From: Reddybacter sp041622675
GTDB taxonomy: Bacteria; Pseudomonadota; Gammaproteobacteria; Pseudomonadales; Porticoccaceae
Assembly: GCA_041622675.1 (NCBI GenBank)
Contig: JBFJYH010000004.1
Span: forward strand, 36,527 to 100,526
Reading direction: 5' to 3'
DNA length: 64,000 bases
The position numbers were made by a program, and so were the translations under genes. The notes under the pieces were generated by a model that worked only from the letters and a program-made list of their open reading frames with translations, had not been told where the DNA came from and made no database searches. Positions within the stretch are counted from its first letter, which is position 1, and each line of letters begins with the position of its first letter. Shown piece after piece: positions 8,316-17,465 of the stretch.

Positions 8316-10751
8316 TTAGTGTGTACTTATACGCGATGCTGATTGTGTACCACCTTCACCTTCCCCCGAGAGGGATGACCCAGATGATTTACTGTACTCC
8401 TTGTCCGTTAAAGGTGTGGGCATTTCCTGTAAAGCGAGTTCTAGCACTTCGTCGACCCATTTCACAGGGTGAATAATTAAATCAGCTTTTATGTTGTCAG
8501 GAATTTCTTTTAAGTCCCGTTCATTCTCTTTGGGAATAATCACTTCAGTAATTCCCCCTCGGTGAGCAGCAAGTAATTTTTCCTTAAGGCCACCAATTTT
8601 TAGCACCTGGCCTCGTAGCGTAATTTCTCCCGTCATGGCCACGGCAGCTCGGACTGGAATGTCGGTCAATACTGAAACTAAAGCAGTACACATCGCAATA
8701 CCAGCACTCGGTCCATCTTTGGGCGTAGCACCTTCGGGAACATGAATATGCAAATCAGAGCCTCGATGAAAGTCGCGCTGAATACCCAGTACCTGGGAAC
8801 GGCTTCGCACAACCGTTAAAGCCGCTTGTATCGATTCCTGCATAACATCACCAAGTGAACCCGTTTTTACAATGGCTCCTTTACCAGGCACAGATGACGC
8901 TTCAATAGTGAGAAGTTCACCACCCACAGATGTCCACGCCAAACCAGTGACCTGCCCCACTTGGTTCTGATCTTCTGCACGACCAAAATCATACTTGCGT
9001 ACACCCAGCATATCTTCAAGTTCACCAGGGCCTACACTTACAATTTGCTGATCGGGGTTTTTGGCATAGCCAGTCACAGCTTTGCGACAAATTTTAGCTA
9101 TTTCGCGCTCCAAGCCACGCACACCCGCTTCGCGAGTATAGTAACGGACTATATCGAGAATCGCGGCTTCTTCGACGTTAAGTTCTCCGTCCTTTAAACC
9201 ATTTGCTTTACGTTGCTTAGGCAGTAGGTATTTAGAGGCGATATTTGCTTTTTCTGCCTCGGTATAGCCCGGTATACGAATAACTTCCATCCGGTCGAGT
9301 AACGGGCCGGGGATGTTCATAGAGTTTGAAGTACAAATAAACATCACTTCTGACAAGTCGTAATCGACTTCAAGGTAGTGATCATTGAAGCTGTTGTTTT
9401 GCTCGGGATCGAGGACTTCGAGCAATGCCGAAGAGGGATCACCGCGGTGATCCATACCCAGCTTGTCTACTTCATCAAGTAGAAAGAGAGGGTTTTTGAC
9501 GGTTGTTTTTGCTATTTTTTGAATCAATTTACCCGGTAAAGAGCCAATATAGGTACGCCTATGGCCCCTGATTTCAGCTTCATCACGAACGCCACCCAGA
9601 GACATGCGCACAAACTTTCGTCCAGTTGCTCGTGCAATTGATTCACCCAAGGAGGTTTTGCCAACACCCGGTGGCCCAACGAGGCACAGTACAGGACCCT
9701 TTAGTTTTTTCACTCGGCTCTGCACAGCGAGGAACTCGAGGATCCGCTCTTTGACTTCATCTAGGCCATAATGATCCTCATTGAGGATTTTTTCAGCCAA
9801 TACAAGATCATGGCGTACTTTAGAGCGCTTTTTCCAGGGTACGCTGACCATCCAGTCGAGATAACTACGAACAACGGAAGCTTCCGCCGACATTGGCGAC
9901 ATCATTTTGAGTTTATTTAGCTCTGCTGTGGCCTTTTTCAAGGCGTCTTTGTGCATGCCTACGTCTTTAATACGACTTTCTAGTTGTTCGAGTTCGTTGG
10001 GCACATCATCAATGTCCCCTAACTCTTTCTGAATAGCCTTCATTTGCTCGTTAAGATAATACTCGCGCTGGCTCTTTTCCATCTGCTTTTTGACTCGCCC
10101 GCGGATGCGCTGTTCGATCTGAGCAATATCAAGTTCAGATTCCATCAACACCAACAGGTGCTCGATACGCAGCTTTTCGTCACTAATTTCTAGTACTTCT
10201 TGCTTCTGCTCAAGGCTTAATGTCATGTGAGTCGCGACAGTATCAGCGAGCCTCCCAGGTTCGTCGATACCAGCGACAGTTGTCACCACTTCTGAGGGAA
10301 TTTTTTTATTTAAGCCCACGTACTCTTCAAAAGCATTTACTAGTGTACGTACTAGAGCATCCCGCTCACTCTCAGCCGCAACTTCACTTTCTGCTACTGA
10401 GTACTCAGCCATAAAGTAGCCATTATGCTCTTCAATAGCATTGATGTTAATTCGTTCAGAGCCTTCAACGAGCACCTTAACCGTGCCGTCAGGCAGCTTT
10501 AGCAATTGGAGGATAGTGGCTACAGTACCAATTTCATAAACCTCTTTAGGGCCGGGATCATCACAAGCGGCATCACGCTGAGCAACCAGCACGATTTTTT
10601 TTTGCTCGGCCATCGTGTCATCCAAAGCTAGGATGGAGCGTTCTCTACCCACAAACAACGGCACGACCATTTGAGGGAAAACCACAACGTCTCGCAAGGG
10701 CAGCATCGGCAAGCGAGTCGGTGATAAATCTTTGTCTGTTTCCTGTCCCAT
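8316..10751 (-). CDS. lon: ATP-dependent protease Lon
   Basis: Lon is a cytoplasmic AAA+ serine protease that degrades misfolded and regulatory proteins. The 811-residue protein shows the N-terminal substrate-binding domain, a Walker A motif GPPGVGKT near residue 358, Walker B LFLLDEVDK, and the protease domain with the catalytic dyad S682 in PKDGPSAG and K725 in GGLKEK. The last 25 or so residues form a Ser/Gly-rich tail beyond the usual end of E. coli Lon (784 residues). AAGAGG lies just upstream of the ATG. It has its own heat-shock-like promoter after the clpX hairpin. Confidence 0.98.
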   Translation of the reverse strand: MGQETDKDLSPTRLPMLPLRDVVVFPQMVVPLFVGRERSILALDDTMAEQKKIVLVAQRDAACDDPGPKEVYEIGTVATILQLLKLPDGTVKVLVEGSERININAIEEHNGYFMAEYSVAESEVAAESERDALVRTLVNAFEEYVGLNKKIPSEVVTTVAGIDEPGRLADTVATHMTLSLEQKQEVLEISDEKLRIEHLLVLMESELDIAQIEQRIRGRVKKQMEKSQREYYLNEQMKAIQKELGDIDDVPNELEQLESRIKDVGMHKDALKKATAELNKLKMMSPMSAEASVVRSYLDWMVSVPWKKRSKVRHDLVLAEKILNEDHYGLDEVKERILEFLAVQSRVKKLKGPVLCLVGPPGVGKTSLGESIARATGRKFVRMSLGGVRDEAEIRGHRRTYIGSLPGKLIQKIAKTTVKNPLFLLDEVDKLGMDHRGDPSSALLEVLDPEQNNSFNDHYLEVDYDLSEVMFICTSNSMNIPGPLLDRMEVIRIPGYTEAEKANIASKYLLPKQRKANGLKDGELNVEEAAILDIVRYYTREAGVRGLEREIAKICRKAVTGYAKNPDQQIVSVGPGELEDMLGVRKYDFGRAEDQNQVGQVTGLAWTSVGGELLTIEASSVPGKGAIVKTGSLGDVMQESIQAALTVVRSRSQVLGIQRDFHRGSDLHIHVPEGATPKDGPSAGIAMCTALVSVLTDIPVRAAVAMTGEITLRGQVLKIGGLKEKLLAAHRGGITEVIIPKENERDLKEIPDNIKADLIIHPVKWVDEVLELALQEMPTPLTDKEYSKSSGSSLSGEGEGGTQSASRISTH

Positions 10752-10799
10752 TCTTACCTCTTATTCCAGCTCAATGCTGGGTTCGGTTGATACACAGTG

Positions 10800-10828
10800 G
10801 TATGGGGCCTATTTCGATAAATACAAGC
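10800..10828 (-). promoter_or_regulatory. Sigma32-like heat-shock promoter for lon
   Basis: Reading on the minus strand, CTTGTA (10822-10827) precedes CCCCATAC (10800-10807) by 14 bases. This matches the sigma32 pattern of a CTTGAA-type -35 and a CCCCATnT -10 closely. It lies about 49 bases upstream of the lon ATG and just beyond the clpX hairpin. E. coli lon is a known sigma32 gene. Confidence 0.7.
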
Positions 10829-10831
10829 ACC

Positions 10832-10872
10832 CATAAACAAAAACGAGCCTCAAAGGCCCGTTTTTGTTTATG
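10832..10872 (-). terminator. Hairpin terminator at the end of clpX
   Basis: A long inverted repeat (about 13 pairs, one mismatch, three more pairs and a five-base loop) spans the clpX stop codon, whose TAA lies inside the arm. The second arm on the minus strand is T-rich, like a Rho-independent terminator. It separates clpX from the lon promoter. Confidence 0.75.
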
Positions 10873-12157
10873 ATTCGTCAATCGCTGACTTTAGCTGCTC
10901 GGGATTGTCGTACACCAGCAAAGGCTCCGAGTCGCCATTAATAACTGAGGCGTCAACGACAACTTTGTGTACGTCTTTACTCGAGGGAATATCGTACATA
11001 CTGTCTAACAAAGTATTTTCAATAATGGAGCGCAAACCTCGAGCCCCTGTTTTGCGAACTAGAGCTTTTTCAGCAATCGCCTCCAGAGCATCTTGGCGAA
11101 TATCAAGTTCAACATCTTCCATTTCAAATAAAGCGGAATACTGTTTAACCAGCGAATTTTTAGGCTCTACTAGTATATTAATTAAAGCGTCTTTATCCAG
11201 TTCTTCGAGAGTTGCAATCACCGGCAGACGACCGACGAATTCAGGAATAAGACCAAAGCGAATAAGATCTTCTGGCTCAAGATCTTTTAAGATATCACCA
11301 ATATTGCTCTCTTCATCTTTGCTGCTGACACTGGCAGAAAAACCTATTCCACCTTTCTCTGAGCGATCACGAATAATTTTTTCGAGACCCGCAAACGCCC
11401 CACCACAAATAAAGAGAATATTTGAAGTGTCAACCTGCAAAAACTCTTGCTGAGGGTGCTTGCGCCCACCTTGGGGTGGAACGGAGGCAACCGTACCTTC
11501 AATAAGCTTCAGTAGAGCTTGCTGAACACCCTCTCCCGAAACGTCGCGGGTAATTGAAGGGTTATCAGATTTGCGAGAAACCTTGTCGATTTCATCGATA
11601 TAAACAATGCCCTGCTGAGCCTTTTCAACGTCGTAATCGCATTTCTGCAACAACTTCTGAATAATGTTTTCTACGTCTTCGCCAACATAGCCCGCTTCAG
11701 TCAAAGTGGTTGCATCAGCAATCGTAAAAGGAACATTTAGGAGGCGCGCAAGGGTCTCTGCAAGCAATGTTTTACCACTACCTGTTGGTCCAACCAGTAA
11801 TATATTACTTTTACCAAGCTCAACGCCATCTTTGCCTGCTTTTGCACCTAACTGAAGCCGTTTATAATGGTTGTAAACAGCCACTGAAAGTACTTTTTTA
11901 GCGCGAAATTGATCTATGACGTATTCGTTAAGCGTATTGCTAATTTCGACTGGCGTTGGCAGCTTTTCAACAGTTTCGCTGGCTTTGGCCTCTTGCAGCT
12001 CTTCAGAAATAATATCGTTGCAGAGGTCAACACACTCATCACAAATAAATACTGATGGCCCTGCAATAAGTTTGCGAACTTCATGCTGGCTCTTGCCACA
12101 GAAGGAGCAATAGAGAAGTTTGTCGCCGTCTTTACCATCGCCACTTTTATCGCTCAC
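10868..12157 (-). CDS. clpX: ClpX ATPase, substrate-recognition subunit of ClpXP
   Basis: ClpX unfolds tagged proteins and feeds them to ClpP. The 429-residue protein has the N-terminal zinc-binding domain (C17, C20, C39, C42), Walker A GPTGSGKT at 123-130, Walker B VYIDEIDK near 185-192, the RKSDNPSITRD pore-loop region and the ClpP-contacting IGF-type loop (GGIGFSA). It starts with GTG, with AGGAG six bases upstream. It follows clpP by 83 bases, the usual operon order. Confidence 0.98.
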   Translation of the reverse strand: MSDKSGDGKDGDKLLYCSFCGKSQHEVRKLIAGPSVFICDECVDLCNDIISEELQEAKASETVEKLPTPVEISNTLNEYVIDQFRAKKVLSVAVYNHYKRLQLGAKAGKDGVELGKSNILLVGPTGSGKTLLAETLARLLNVPFTIADATTLTEAGYVGEDVENIIQKLLQKCDYDVEKAQQGIVYIDEIDKVSRKSDNPSITRDVSGEGVQQALLKLIEGTVASVPPQGGRKHPQQEFLQVDTSNILFICGGAFAGLEKIIRDRSEKGGIGFSASVSSKDEESNIGDILKDLEPEDLIRFGLIPEFVGRLPVIATLEELDKDALINILVEPKNSLVKQYSALFEMEDVELDIRQDALEAIAEKALVRKTGARGLRSIIENTLLDSMYDIPSSKDVHKVVVDASVINGDSEPLLVYDNPEQLKSAIDES

Positions 12158-12240
12158 TGCTTTCTCCTCGCGTCAAATAAGTGTTCAAAGATAGAAGCAC
12201 TTATTGTTGATCTCACCAAAACTTAAAAAGGCTACAACGA

Positions 12241-12870
12241 CTAGGCGCGCTTGTCCAACACTTCGTCAACCAAGCCGTAGGCTTTAGATTCTTGCGCACT
12301 CATAAAATTATCGCGCTCGGTGTCTGCCGCAATTTTCTCAACGGTCTGCCCGGTATGCCTAGCCATAGCTTCGTTTAATTGCTTCCGGATTTTAAGGATT
12401 TCTTGGGCTTGAATATGGATATCAGAGGCCTGACCCTGTGCTCCGCCACTGGGCTGATGAATCATACAGCGTGAATTGGGCAGTAAAAAACGCTTACCAG
12501 GGGTTCCGGCCGACAGCAGGAAGGCCCCCATGCTCGCGGCCTGACCAATGCACATAGTACTCACATCTGGCTTAATAAACTGCATAGTGTCGTAAATAGC
12601 CATACCGGCCGTGACTGAGCCCCCAGGGGAATTGATATAGAGATGAATATCTTTATCAGGGTTTTCTGACTCAAGAAAAAGCAGTTGTGCAACGACTAAG
12701 TTAGCCATGAAATCTTCAACTGGCCCAACGAGAAAGATCACCCTTTCTTTTAGCAGACGAGAATAAATATCGAAGGAACGCTCACCGCGGGCCGTTTGTT
12801 CGACGACCATTGGCACCAGTCCACCTGCAGCCCTGATCTCATCATTATATTTCGTACTATCATAGACCAT
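12241..12870 (-). CDS. clpP: ClpP protease proteolytic subunit
   Basis: ClpP is the tetradecameric serine peptidase of ClpXP and ClpAP. With the start chosen here it has 209 residues. The triad is S113 in GQAASMGAF, H138 in MIHQPSGG and D187 in ERDNFMS, offset 16 from E. coli numbering. The open frame also has a TTG two codons earlier, but GGGGA lies six to seven bases before the ATG at 12870, so that ATG is preferred. It sits between tig and clpX. Confidence 0.97.
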   Translation of the reverse strand: MVYDSTKYNDEIRAAGGLVPMVVEQTARGERSFDIYSRLLKERVIFLVGPVEDFMANLVVAQLLFLESENPDKDIHLYINSPGGSVTAGMAIYDTMQFIKPDVSTMCIGQAASMGAFLLSAGTPGKRFLLPNSRCMIHQPSGGAQGQASDIHIQAQEILKIRKQLNEAMARHTGQTVEKIAADTERDNFMSAQESKAYGLVDEVLDKRA

Positions 12871-12997
12871 AGTCAATCCCCGGATTCATCAGTAACAACT
12901 CGCCTAGCAATCAGCCTATATTGACATGTAGACAAAACTTTTTGCTATTGGCCAGATTTCAGTATTGCAACGCTATACCCTACACCAGGTAATTCAA

Positions 12998-14338
12998 TCA
13001 GTCTGCGCTTTCACTTGCTTCATTTTCTACTTCAGGTGCTGGGTCTGGAGTAAGCGCACCTTTGTAATCTGTCGCCTCTTCGCTCACTGTCGCCACGCTC
13101 AAAACATGATCTACAACTTGCTCTTCCATTACCGCAGACTGCACGCTATTGAGCAACTCTTCGTTAGAGTAATGGTATTGGATCACTTGTTCAGGGTCAT
13201 CGTAACCAGCCGCCCTGTCTTCAATAAATGCCTTAACTTTCTCGTTATCGACAGTAATTTCAGCAACTTTAACGATTTCTGACATTAGCAAACCCAGAGA
13301 CACACGCTTACTGGCTTCGTCGGCAAATAGTTCATCCGGAAAAATAGACATGTCTATCTGCTGCCCGCCACCAAACTGACCTGCCATCTGTTGGCGAAGC
13401 GCTTGAATTTCGTTTGTCAGCAAAGCTTTGGGAATATCGACGCTATGCAAGTCTTGCAGTTGGTTAATTAAACGAGATTTAACTTTGTTTTTAACCGCAG
13501 CCTCGAGCTCTCGCTCCATATTGGAACGAATTTCTTCGAGAAATTTCTCTTTGCCACCCTCTTTTACGCCAAATTGCTCATAAAACTCATCGTTCAATTC
13601 TGGCAGCACTTGTTCGTTGACAGCATTGACTTTAACCGCAAATTCAACCGCAGCACCGCGCAGCTCTTCGGCATGGTAATCCTCGGGGAAAGTCAAGCTA
13701 ATCGTCTTTTCTTCACCCGCAGACAAACCAATGACGCCATCTTCAAATCCCGGAATCATACGACCCGAACCTAACACCAAGTCAGAGGCATCAGCTGTAC
13801 CACCGGGGAACTCTTCACCGTTTTGAGTGCCTTTATAGTCAATATTGACCTGGTCACCGTCTGCGGCCCCACGATCAACCTCATTCCAGCCAGCACGTTG
13901 GGACCGAAGGTTCTCGACCATATCGGTGAGATCGTCATCAGTAATGGTTGCCACCGGGCGGGCGATGCTGATTTGTGAGAAATCCTGTAGCTCAACCTCG
14001 GGATATATTTCAAACGTCGCTATATATTCAAGGTCCGCACCCTCTTCGTCCTTGACCGGCTCTATAGCAGGCTGTCCTGCCGGGCGCAGTTCTTCTTTAC
14101 TAACGGCTTCATAAAAACTGCGACTCAGGGCTTCGCCTACCACTTCCTGACGGACACTGGGGCCAAAACGTTGTTTGATAACTTTAGCGGGAATTTTACC
14201 TTTGCGAAAACCATCAATGCGTACAGTTTGTGATGCTTTCTGCAGGCGTTGTGCTACCTCACTATCTATCTCTTCAGCGGGAACACCCACAGTCATACGC
14301 CTTTCGAGCCCGGAGGTTGTCTCTATAGAAACCTGCAT
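12998..14338 (-). CDS. tig: Trigger factor, ribosome-associated chaperone
   Basis: Trigger factor is the first chaperone to meet nascent chains at the ribosome exit. The ribosome-docking signature GFRKGKIP is at residues 43-50, an FKBP-type isomerase domain runs from about 160 to 245, and a helical C-terminal domain completes 446 residues, slightly longer than the 432 of E. coli. The extra length is an acidic tail (ending PEVENEASESAD). It heads the tig-clpP-clpX-lon-hupB-ppiD block, with tRNA-Leu just upstream. Confidence 0.97.
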   Translation of the reverse strand: MQVSIETTSGLERRMTVGVPAEEIDSEVAQRLQKASQTVRIDGFRKGKIPAKVIKQRFGPSVRQEVVGEALSRSFYEAVSKEELRPAGQPAIEPVKDEEGADLEYIATFEIYPEVELQDFSQISIARPVATITDDDLTDMVENLRSQRAGWNEVDRGAADGDQVNIDYKGTQNGEEFPGGTADASDLVLGSGRMIPGFEDGVIGLSAGEEKTISLTFPEDYHAEELRGAAVEFAVKVNAVNEQVLPELNDEFYEQFGVKEGGKEKFLEEIRSNMERELEAAVKNKVKSRLINQLQDLHSVDIPKALLTNEIQALRQQMAGQFGGGQQIDMSIFPDELFADEASKRVSLGLLMSEIVKVAEITVDNEKVKAFIEDRAAGYDDPEQVIQYHYSNEELLNSVQSAVMEEQVVDHVLSVATVSEEATDYKGALTPDPAPEVENEASESAD

Positions 14339-14417
14339 GGATTATCCTCACAACAGTCATTGAATTTAATGAATTAAGTCTGAAGCACCCCACGTAAAGG
14401 AGTGTTCAATAAAAAGT

Positions 14418-14502
14418 TGGTGCGGAAGGGGGGACTTGAACCCCCACGCCTTGCGGCACTGGTACCTAAAACCAGCGTGTATACCAATTTCACCACTTCC
14501 GC
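14418..14502 (-). tRNA. tRNA-Leu, anticodon UAG
   Basis: On the minus strand the sequence folds as a class II tRNA. A seven-base acceptor stem (GCGGAAG with CTTCCGC) is followed by an encoded ACCA end, the anticodon stem CTGGT/ACCAG encloses TTTAGGT with anticodon TAG, and there are a short variable arm and a T arm GGGGGTTCAAGTCCCCC. It is 85 bases long including CCA. It sits 79 bases upstream of tig, the same neighbour as in Pseudomonas. Confidence 0.97.
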
Positions 14503-14766
14503 TAAACCTGTTCGCAACCACTATCGCCGCGATTTTGTCCAGCTGTACTAACTAGGCTTGCCTGTACAACTCCCTCATTTGGCCGATGAACTTTGGGCTC
14601 ATCTCGTCAAGGGGCGCAGATTTTGCCACAGCGTATGCTCGGGGGCAACAAGATACAGTCATATTCCTTCGTCACGACACACATAGTCGTTAAAAACTAA
14701 AAAGGCGTCAAAAATCAAACTTGATTGATCTAACAATTCATGCAGAAAGCAGGAAGACTAATTAAG

Positions 14767-16137
14767 TTAAATAGCCCCCAAAGGCTGGGATAGTAATACG
14801 ATGCCTTGACCGGGACCACAATGTTGAACAAACGTAGTACAGTTGATGACCGGCAACAAGACGGCCTGTTCTGCATTTAGTCGCAAGCGATTAGCACCCA
14901 CCTCGAACATTCCCGAGACGACAATTAACAACTGATAAGTTTTCGTCGATGGAATCTGCCAACAAACACCTTCATCCAAAGTAATACGCTGCACTTGAAA
15001 ATCATCAAAACTGACGACCAGCTCCCGGCAGAGCCCTTCTTGTTGCTCAAGGATCGTCAGTTTCTGCTCAGCCTGAGAGCGCAAAGACATCAACCCCACC
15101 GCTTCTTGTGTATCCCAACGTTCCTGAGTTAGCACTTTCTGACCAAAGGCGAGAATCTTTCGCTCATAAACCGGTGTCTGAAACTCCACCGTGCGAACAC
15201 CGTGCTGCAGCGCATGGGGAGTCAAGCAAGGTACTTTGACCACATCCCCCTCGCACAAGCCCTGCATGCGGGTAAAACGATTCATCGCCTCTCTCAAGAA
15301 CAGTTCTTTTTTTTGCAACTCGGAAGCCAGTTTCCCGTGCCATGTCTTTAATAACTCCACATCGACTGGTTGATTTAAATCCAATCCAAGCTCACGACGC
15401 CGTTGATCAAAGATTTGGTCAATTTCGCGCCTTATCTGTTCATAATCTTGCACCGCTTGCAAGTAGGCTTGGCGAAAGGCATCGTCGTCATTAAATTCTT
15501 CACGAACACTCTGCTCAAAGCCAAAGCGAATGCCTCCCTCCCCTTCAGGCCAACTTTGTGAGTCAACGTGAGTAACGACATACACTTCTTGCTTTTCCTC
15601 GTGAAGCTCAAAATACAGATCGCCATAAACAGGTTCTGGTAGGGGGTCGAGAATTTTCAGCAAATTCAAATTGGCTTGCGCTGCACCGAGTAAACGTTTT
15701 GGCAGCAAGGCCAGTAACCAGGGGATGGGTACGCTAAAAACACCATCACTAAAGTTTGATTGACCTCGAGCCTCAATGCCCGTATACCAAATTTCCTGCC
15801 CCCAAGGTTTAGCAATAGCGATGGGTGAAAGCAGAAGCGCCTGATCCACGTTGAAAAAAGGAGCGGATAAACGCGTTGCCAATAAACGCAAATCATCACT
15901 CGTCAAAAGTGCTGGCATACTGTCTAGGGCCAGCTCGAGCTGAGACGACTTATCCGTTAGCAAGACACCCAAGCCATCGTCATCTTTAAAGAGTATTGCC
16001 AAGAGCTCAATCGACGGTGATGACGGCACATAATATTGCGCAAAGTCAAAACGCAAACTCGCCACCGTGTCGCTAGAGTGCAAAAATTCCTCAACGGCCT
16101 CTTCAGGATGAAGCCCATAGCCAAGCTGTTTTATCAC
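14767..16137 (-). CDS. Class I phosphomannose-isomerase-like cupin protein
   Basis: The 456-residue protein resembles type I mannose-6-phosphate isomerases. It has KPWGQEIW (110-117), a metal-site-like stretch ELHEEKQEVYVVTH (177-190) and TPHALQHGVRTVEFQ (306-320), which corresponds to the conserved histidine loop of ManA. The first 105 residues and the charged helix at about 215-295 are not in E. coli ManA, so this is a divergent subfamily and its sugar substrate is unknown. It starts with GTG, preceded by GGGG about six bases away. It stands alone between a lipoprotein gene on the other strand and the tRNA. The 264 bases between its end and the tRNA contain no gene I can support. Confidence 0.7.
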   Translation of the reverse strand: MIKQLGYGLHPEEAVEEFLHSSDTVASLRFDFAQYYVPSSPSIELLAILFKDDDGLGVLLTDKSSQLELALDSMPALLTSDDLRLLATRLSAPFFNVDQALLLSPIAIAKPWGQEIWYTGIEARGQSNFSDGVFSVPIPWLLALLPKRLLGAAQANLNLLKILDPLPEPVYGDLYFELHEEKQEVYVVTHVDSQSWPEGEGGIRFGFEQSVREEFNDDDAFRQAYLQAVQDYEQIRREIDQIFDQRRRELGLDLNQPVDVELLKTWHGKLASELQKKELFLREAMNRFTRMQGLCEGDVVKVPCLTPHALQHGVRTVEFQTPVYERKILAFGQKVLTQERWDTQEAVGLMSLRSQAEQKLTILEQQEGLCRELVVSFDDFQVQRITLDEGVCWQIPSTKTYQLLIVVSGMFEVGANRLRLNAEQAVLLPVINCTTFVQHCGPGQGIVLLSQPLGAI

Positions 16138-16271
16138 TACGCCCCCATATCAACGACAATTCGTGAGAGTTTAACAAATGCTCGCTGTGGGGCTGCAATT
16201 TTTATAGGCCTATCAATAGAGCCACTCGGTGAGGTTTGATTCATACAAGCGAAAAAAAACATGAATAACAG

Positions 16272-16299
16272 TTGATCTTTCACTTGTTATCACTATAAA
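16272..16299 (+). promoter_or_regulatory. Sigma70 promoter for the small lipoprotein gene
   Basis: TTGATC (16272-16277) and TATAAA (16294-16299) are separated by 16 bases, about 50 bases upstream of the lipoprotein start. Confidence 0.6.
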
Positions 16300-16352
16300 T
16301 GCACATAAGCTGATGCACTCGGCATTAGATTTACAACTAAGGAGTTCCCTCA

Positions 16353-16613
16353 ATGTCACTACTTAAGAAACCCACTGTTATAGCTGCGTTATTCAGCGCT
16401 GTTCTTGTTGGTTTATCCGCTTGTGGAGGAGATGAACCCGCCTCAGGTGCGGATAAAGCTGAAGAAATAAGAAGCGTAGTCAAAGACGTCTCTTCAAAAG
16501 CGAAGGAAACTGCATCTGAAGCGACCGCCAAAGCGAAAGAAACCGCATCTGATACTGTCCAAAGCATAGAAAATAAAATAAAGACCCCTGCTGTAGACGA
16601 TGGGTCTGAATAA
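16353..16613 (+). CDS. Small lipoprotein with KAKETAS repeats
   Basis: The 86-residue product has a hydrophobic signal ending in the lipobox LSAC, giving a short mature lipoprotein acylated at C24. The mature part is charged, alanine-rich and probably a coiled coil, with an imperfect repeat in which KAKETAS occurs twice, at about residues 50-56 and 63-69. GGAG stands nine bases before the ATG. It has its own promoter (16272-16299) and a hairpin terminator after it, so it is a single-gene unit. No function is known to me; an envelope or stress role is only a guess. Confidence 0.75.
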   Translation: MSLLKKPTVIAALFSAVLVGLSACGGDEPASGADKAEEIRSVVKDVSSKAKETASEATAKAKETASDTVQSIENKIKTPAVDDGSE

Positions 16614-16656
16614 TTGTGCTGAACGGCTCTGAGTAATTGTACTTTAGATAGTTGTC

Positions 16657-16681
16657 CCCCCGGCCTATCTTGTGCCGGGGG
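16657..16681 (+). terminator. GC-rich hairpin after the small lipoprotein gene
   Basis: A perfect eight-pair GC stem (16657-16664 with 16674-16681, nine-base loop) lies 43 bases after the stop. The T run that follows is short, so this is a probable rather than certain intrinsic terminator. Confidence 0.6.
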
Positions 16682-16778
16682 TTATACGATCGAGTCAGCG
16701 ACTTAAGCCCCTGTGCGCTACTCGAGTGTTAGCACTACACCTACTCTAGAGAGATCCTCCTAACTAATCACAGGGAGC

Positions 16779-17465
16779 TCAACTAGCAAAACATTGATAA
16801 AAACGAATCTGCTTGACGCTTTCCAATTCGCCCAAATCAGGTTCCGTTACGGCCCTTACTTGATCACACAAAAAAAAGCCTTCTTCGGTAAAATTTTTCA
16901 CTCGCGAATCAGCTACCACCACCTCATCGGCGACAGCACGAAAGCGCTGCACAAGGGGCCTGTTAGCGGGGTCGTAAAGCACATCTGATGCAAACAGGAT
17001 ATCGACTTTTTCTTCGAAGATGAAAAAATCGTCAAGAAACTCTAGCTCAACGCCATTCTCACTCGCATTTAAAGCACTCGCTTTCAACGCTAACGGATCA
17101 ATGTCACAGGCAATCACCCTTGCCGCCCCAGCTAATGCAGCGGCGATACCAACCACCGAAGAACCACAGCCGAAATCTAGCACCGTTTTACCCTTGATAG
17201 CCTGTATACCATTCAGTAAACGCTCGGCTGTTGCCAAACCACTGCCCCAGCAAAAGCTCCAATAAGGAGGGTCTGCAAAAACAGCACTGACCTCTTCCTC
17301 GCTTAAAGGGGCGTCCATTCCAACGGGGTCAAGCAACCACAGCTTCAACTCACGATGCCCTACATCTTCGAAGTGTAGATGTGAAAGCTTTAAGTGGGCA
17401 GCCGGCAATAAGCTTTGAAGATGGCTCACTAATTCGTTGTAAAAGGGATGATACTCAGCGCTCAA
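16779..17465 (-). CDS. Class I SAM-dependent methyltransferase of the family-16 (ETFB lysine methyltransferase-like) type
   Basis: The 228-residue protein has SAM motif I LDFGCGSSVVGIAA (97-110), the acidic end of strand two at D121-D123, and ASDVLYD (159-165), which carries the DxxY motif of seven-beta-strand protein lysine methyltransferases such as ETFBKMT and METTL21. The PPYWSFCWGSG segment (66-76) also fits that family. A protein-lysine substrate, perhaps the electron-transfer flavoprotein beta subunit, is inferred from family only. It starts at a TTG whose bases overlap the stop of the AI-2E gene (TTGA), with AGGAAG about eight bases before. Confidence 0.75.
   Translation of the reverse strand: MSAEYHPFYNELVSHLQSLLPAAHLKLSHLHFEDVGHRELKLWLLDPVGMDAPLSEEEVSAVFADPPYWSFCWGSGLATAERLLNGIQAIKGKTVLDFGCGSSVVGIAAALAGAARVIACDIDPLALKASALNASENGVELEFLDDFFIFEEKVDILFASDVLYDPANRPLVQRFRAVADEVVVADSRVKNFTEEGFFLCDQVRAVTEPDLGELESVKQIRFYQCFAS

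Noticed and set aside
10905..11453. 182-codon plus-strand frame opposite clpX
   Set aside because: Antisense shadow of clpX, Ser-rich as expected from the complementary codons.
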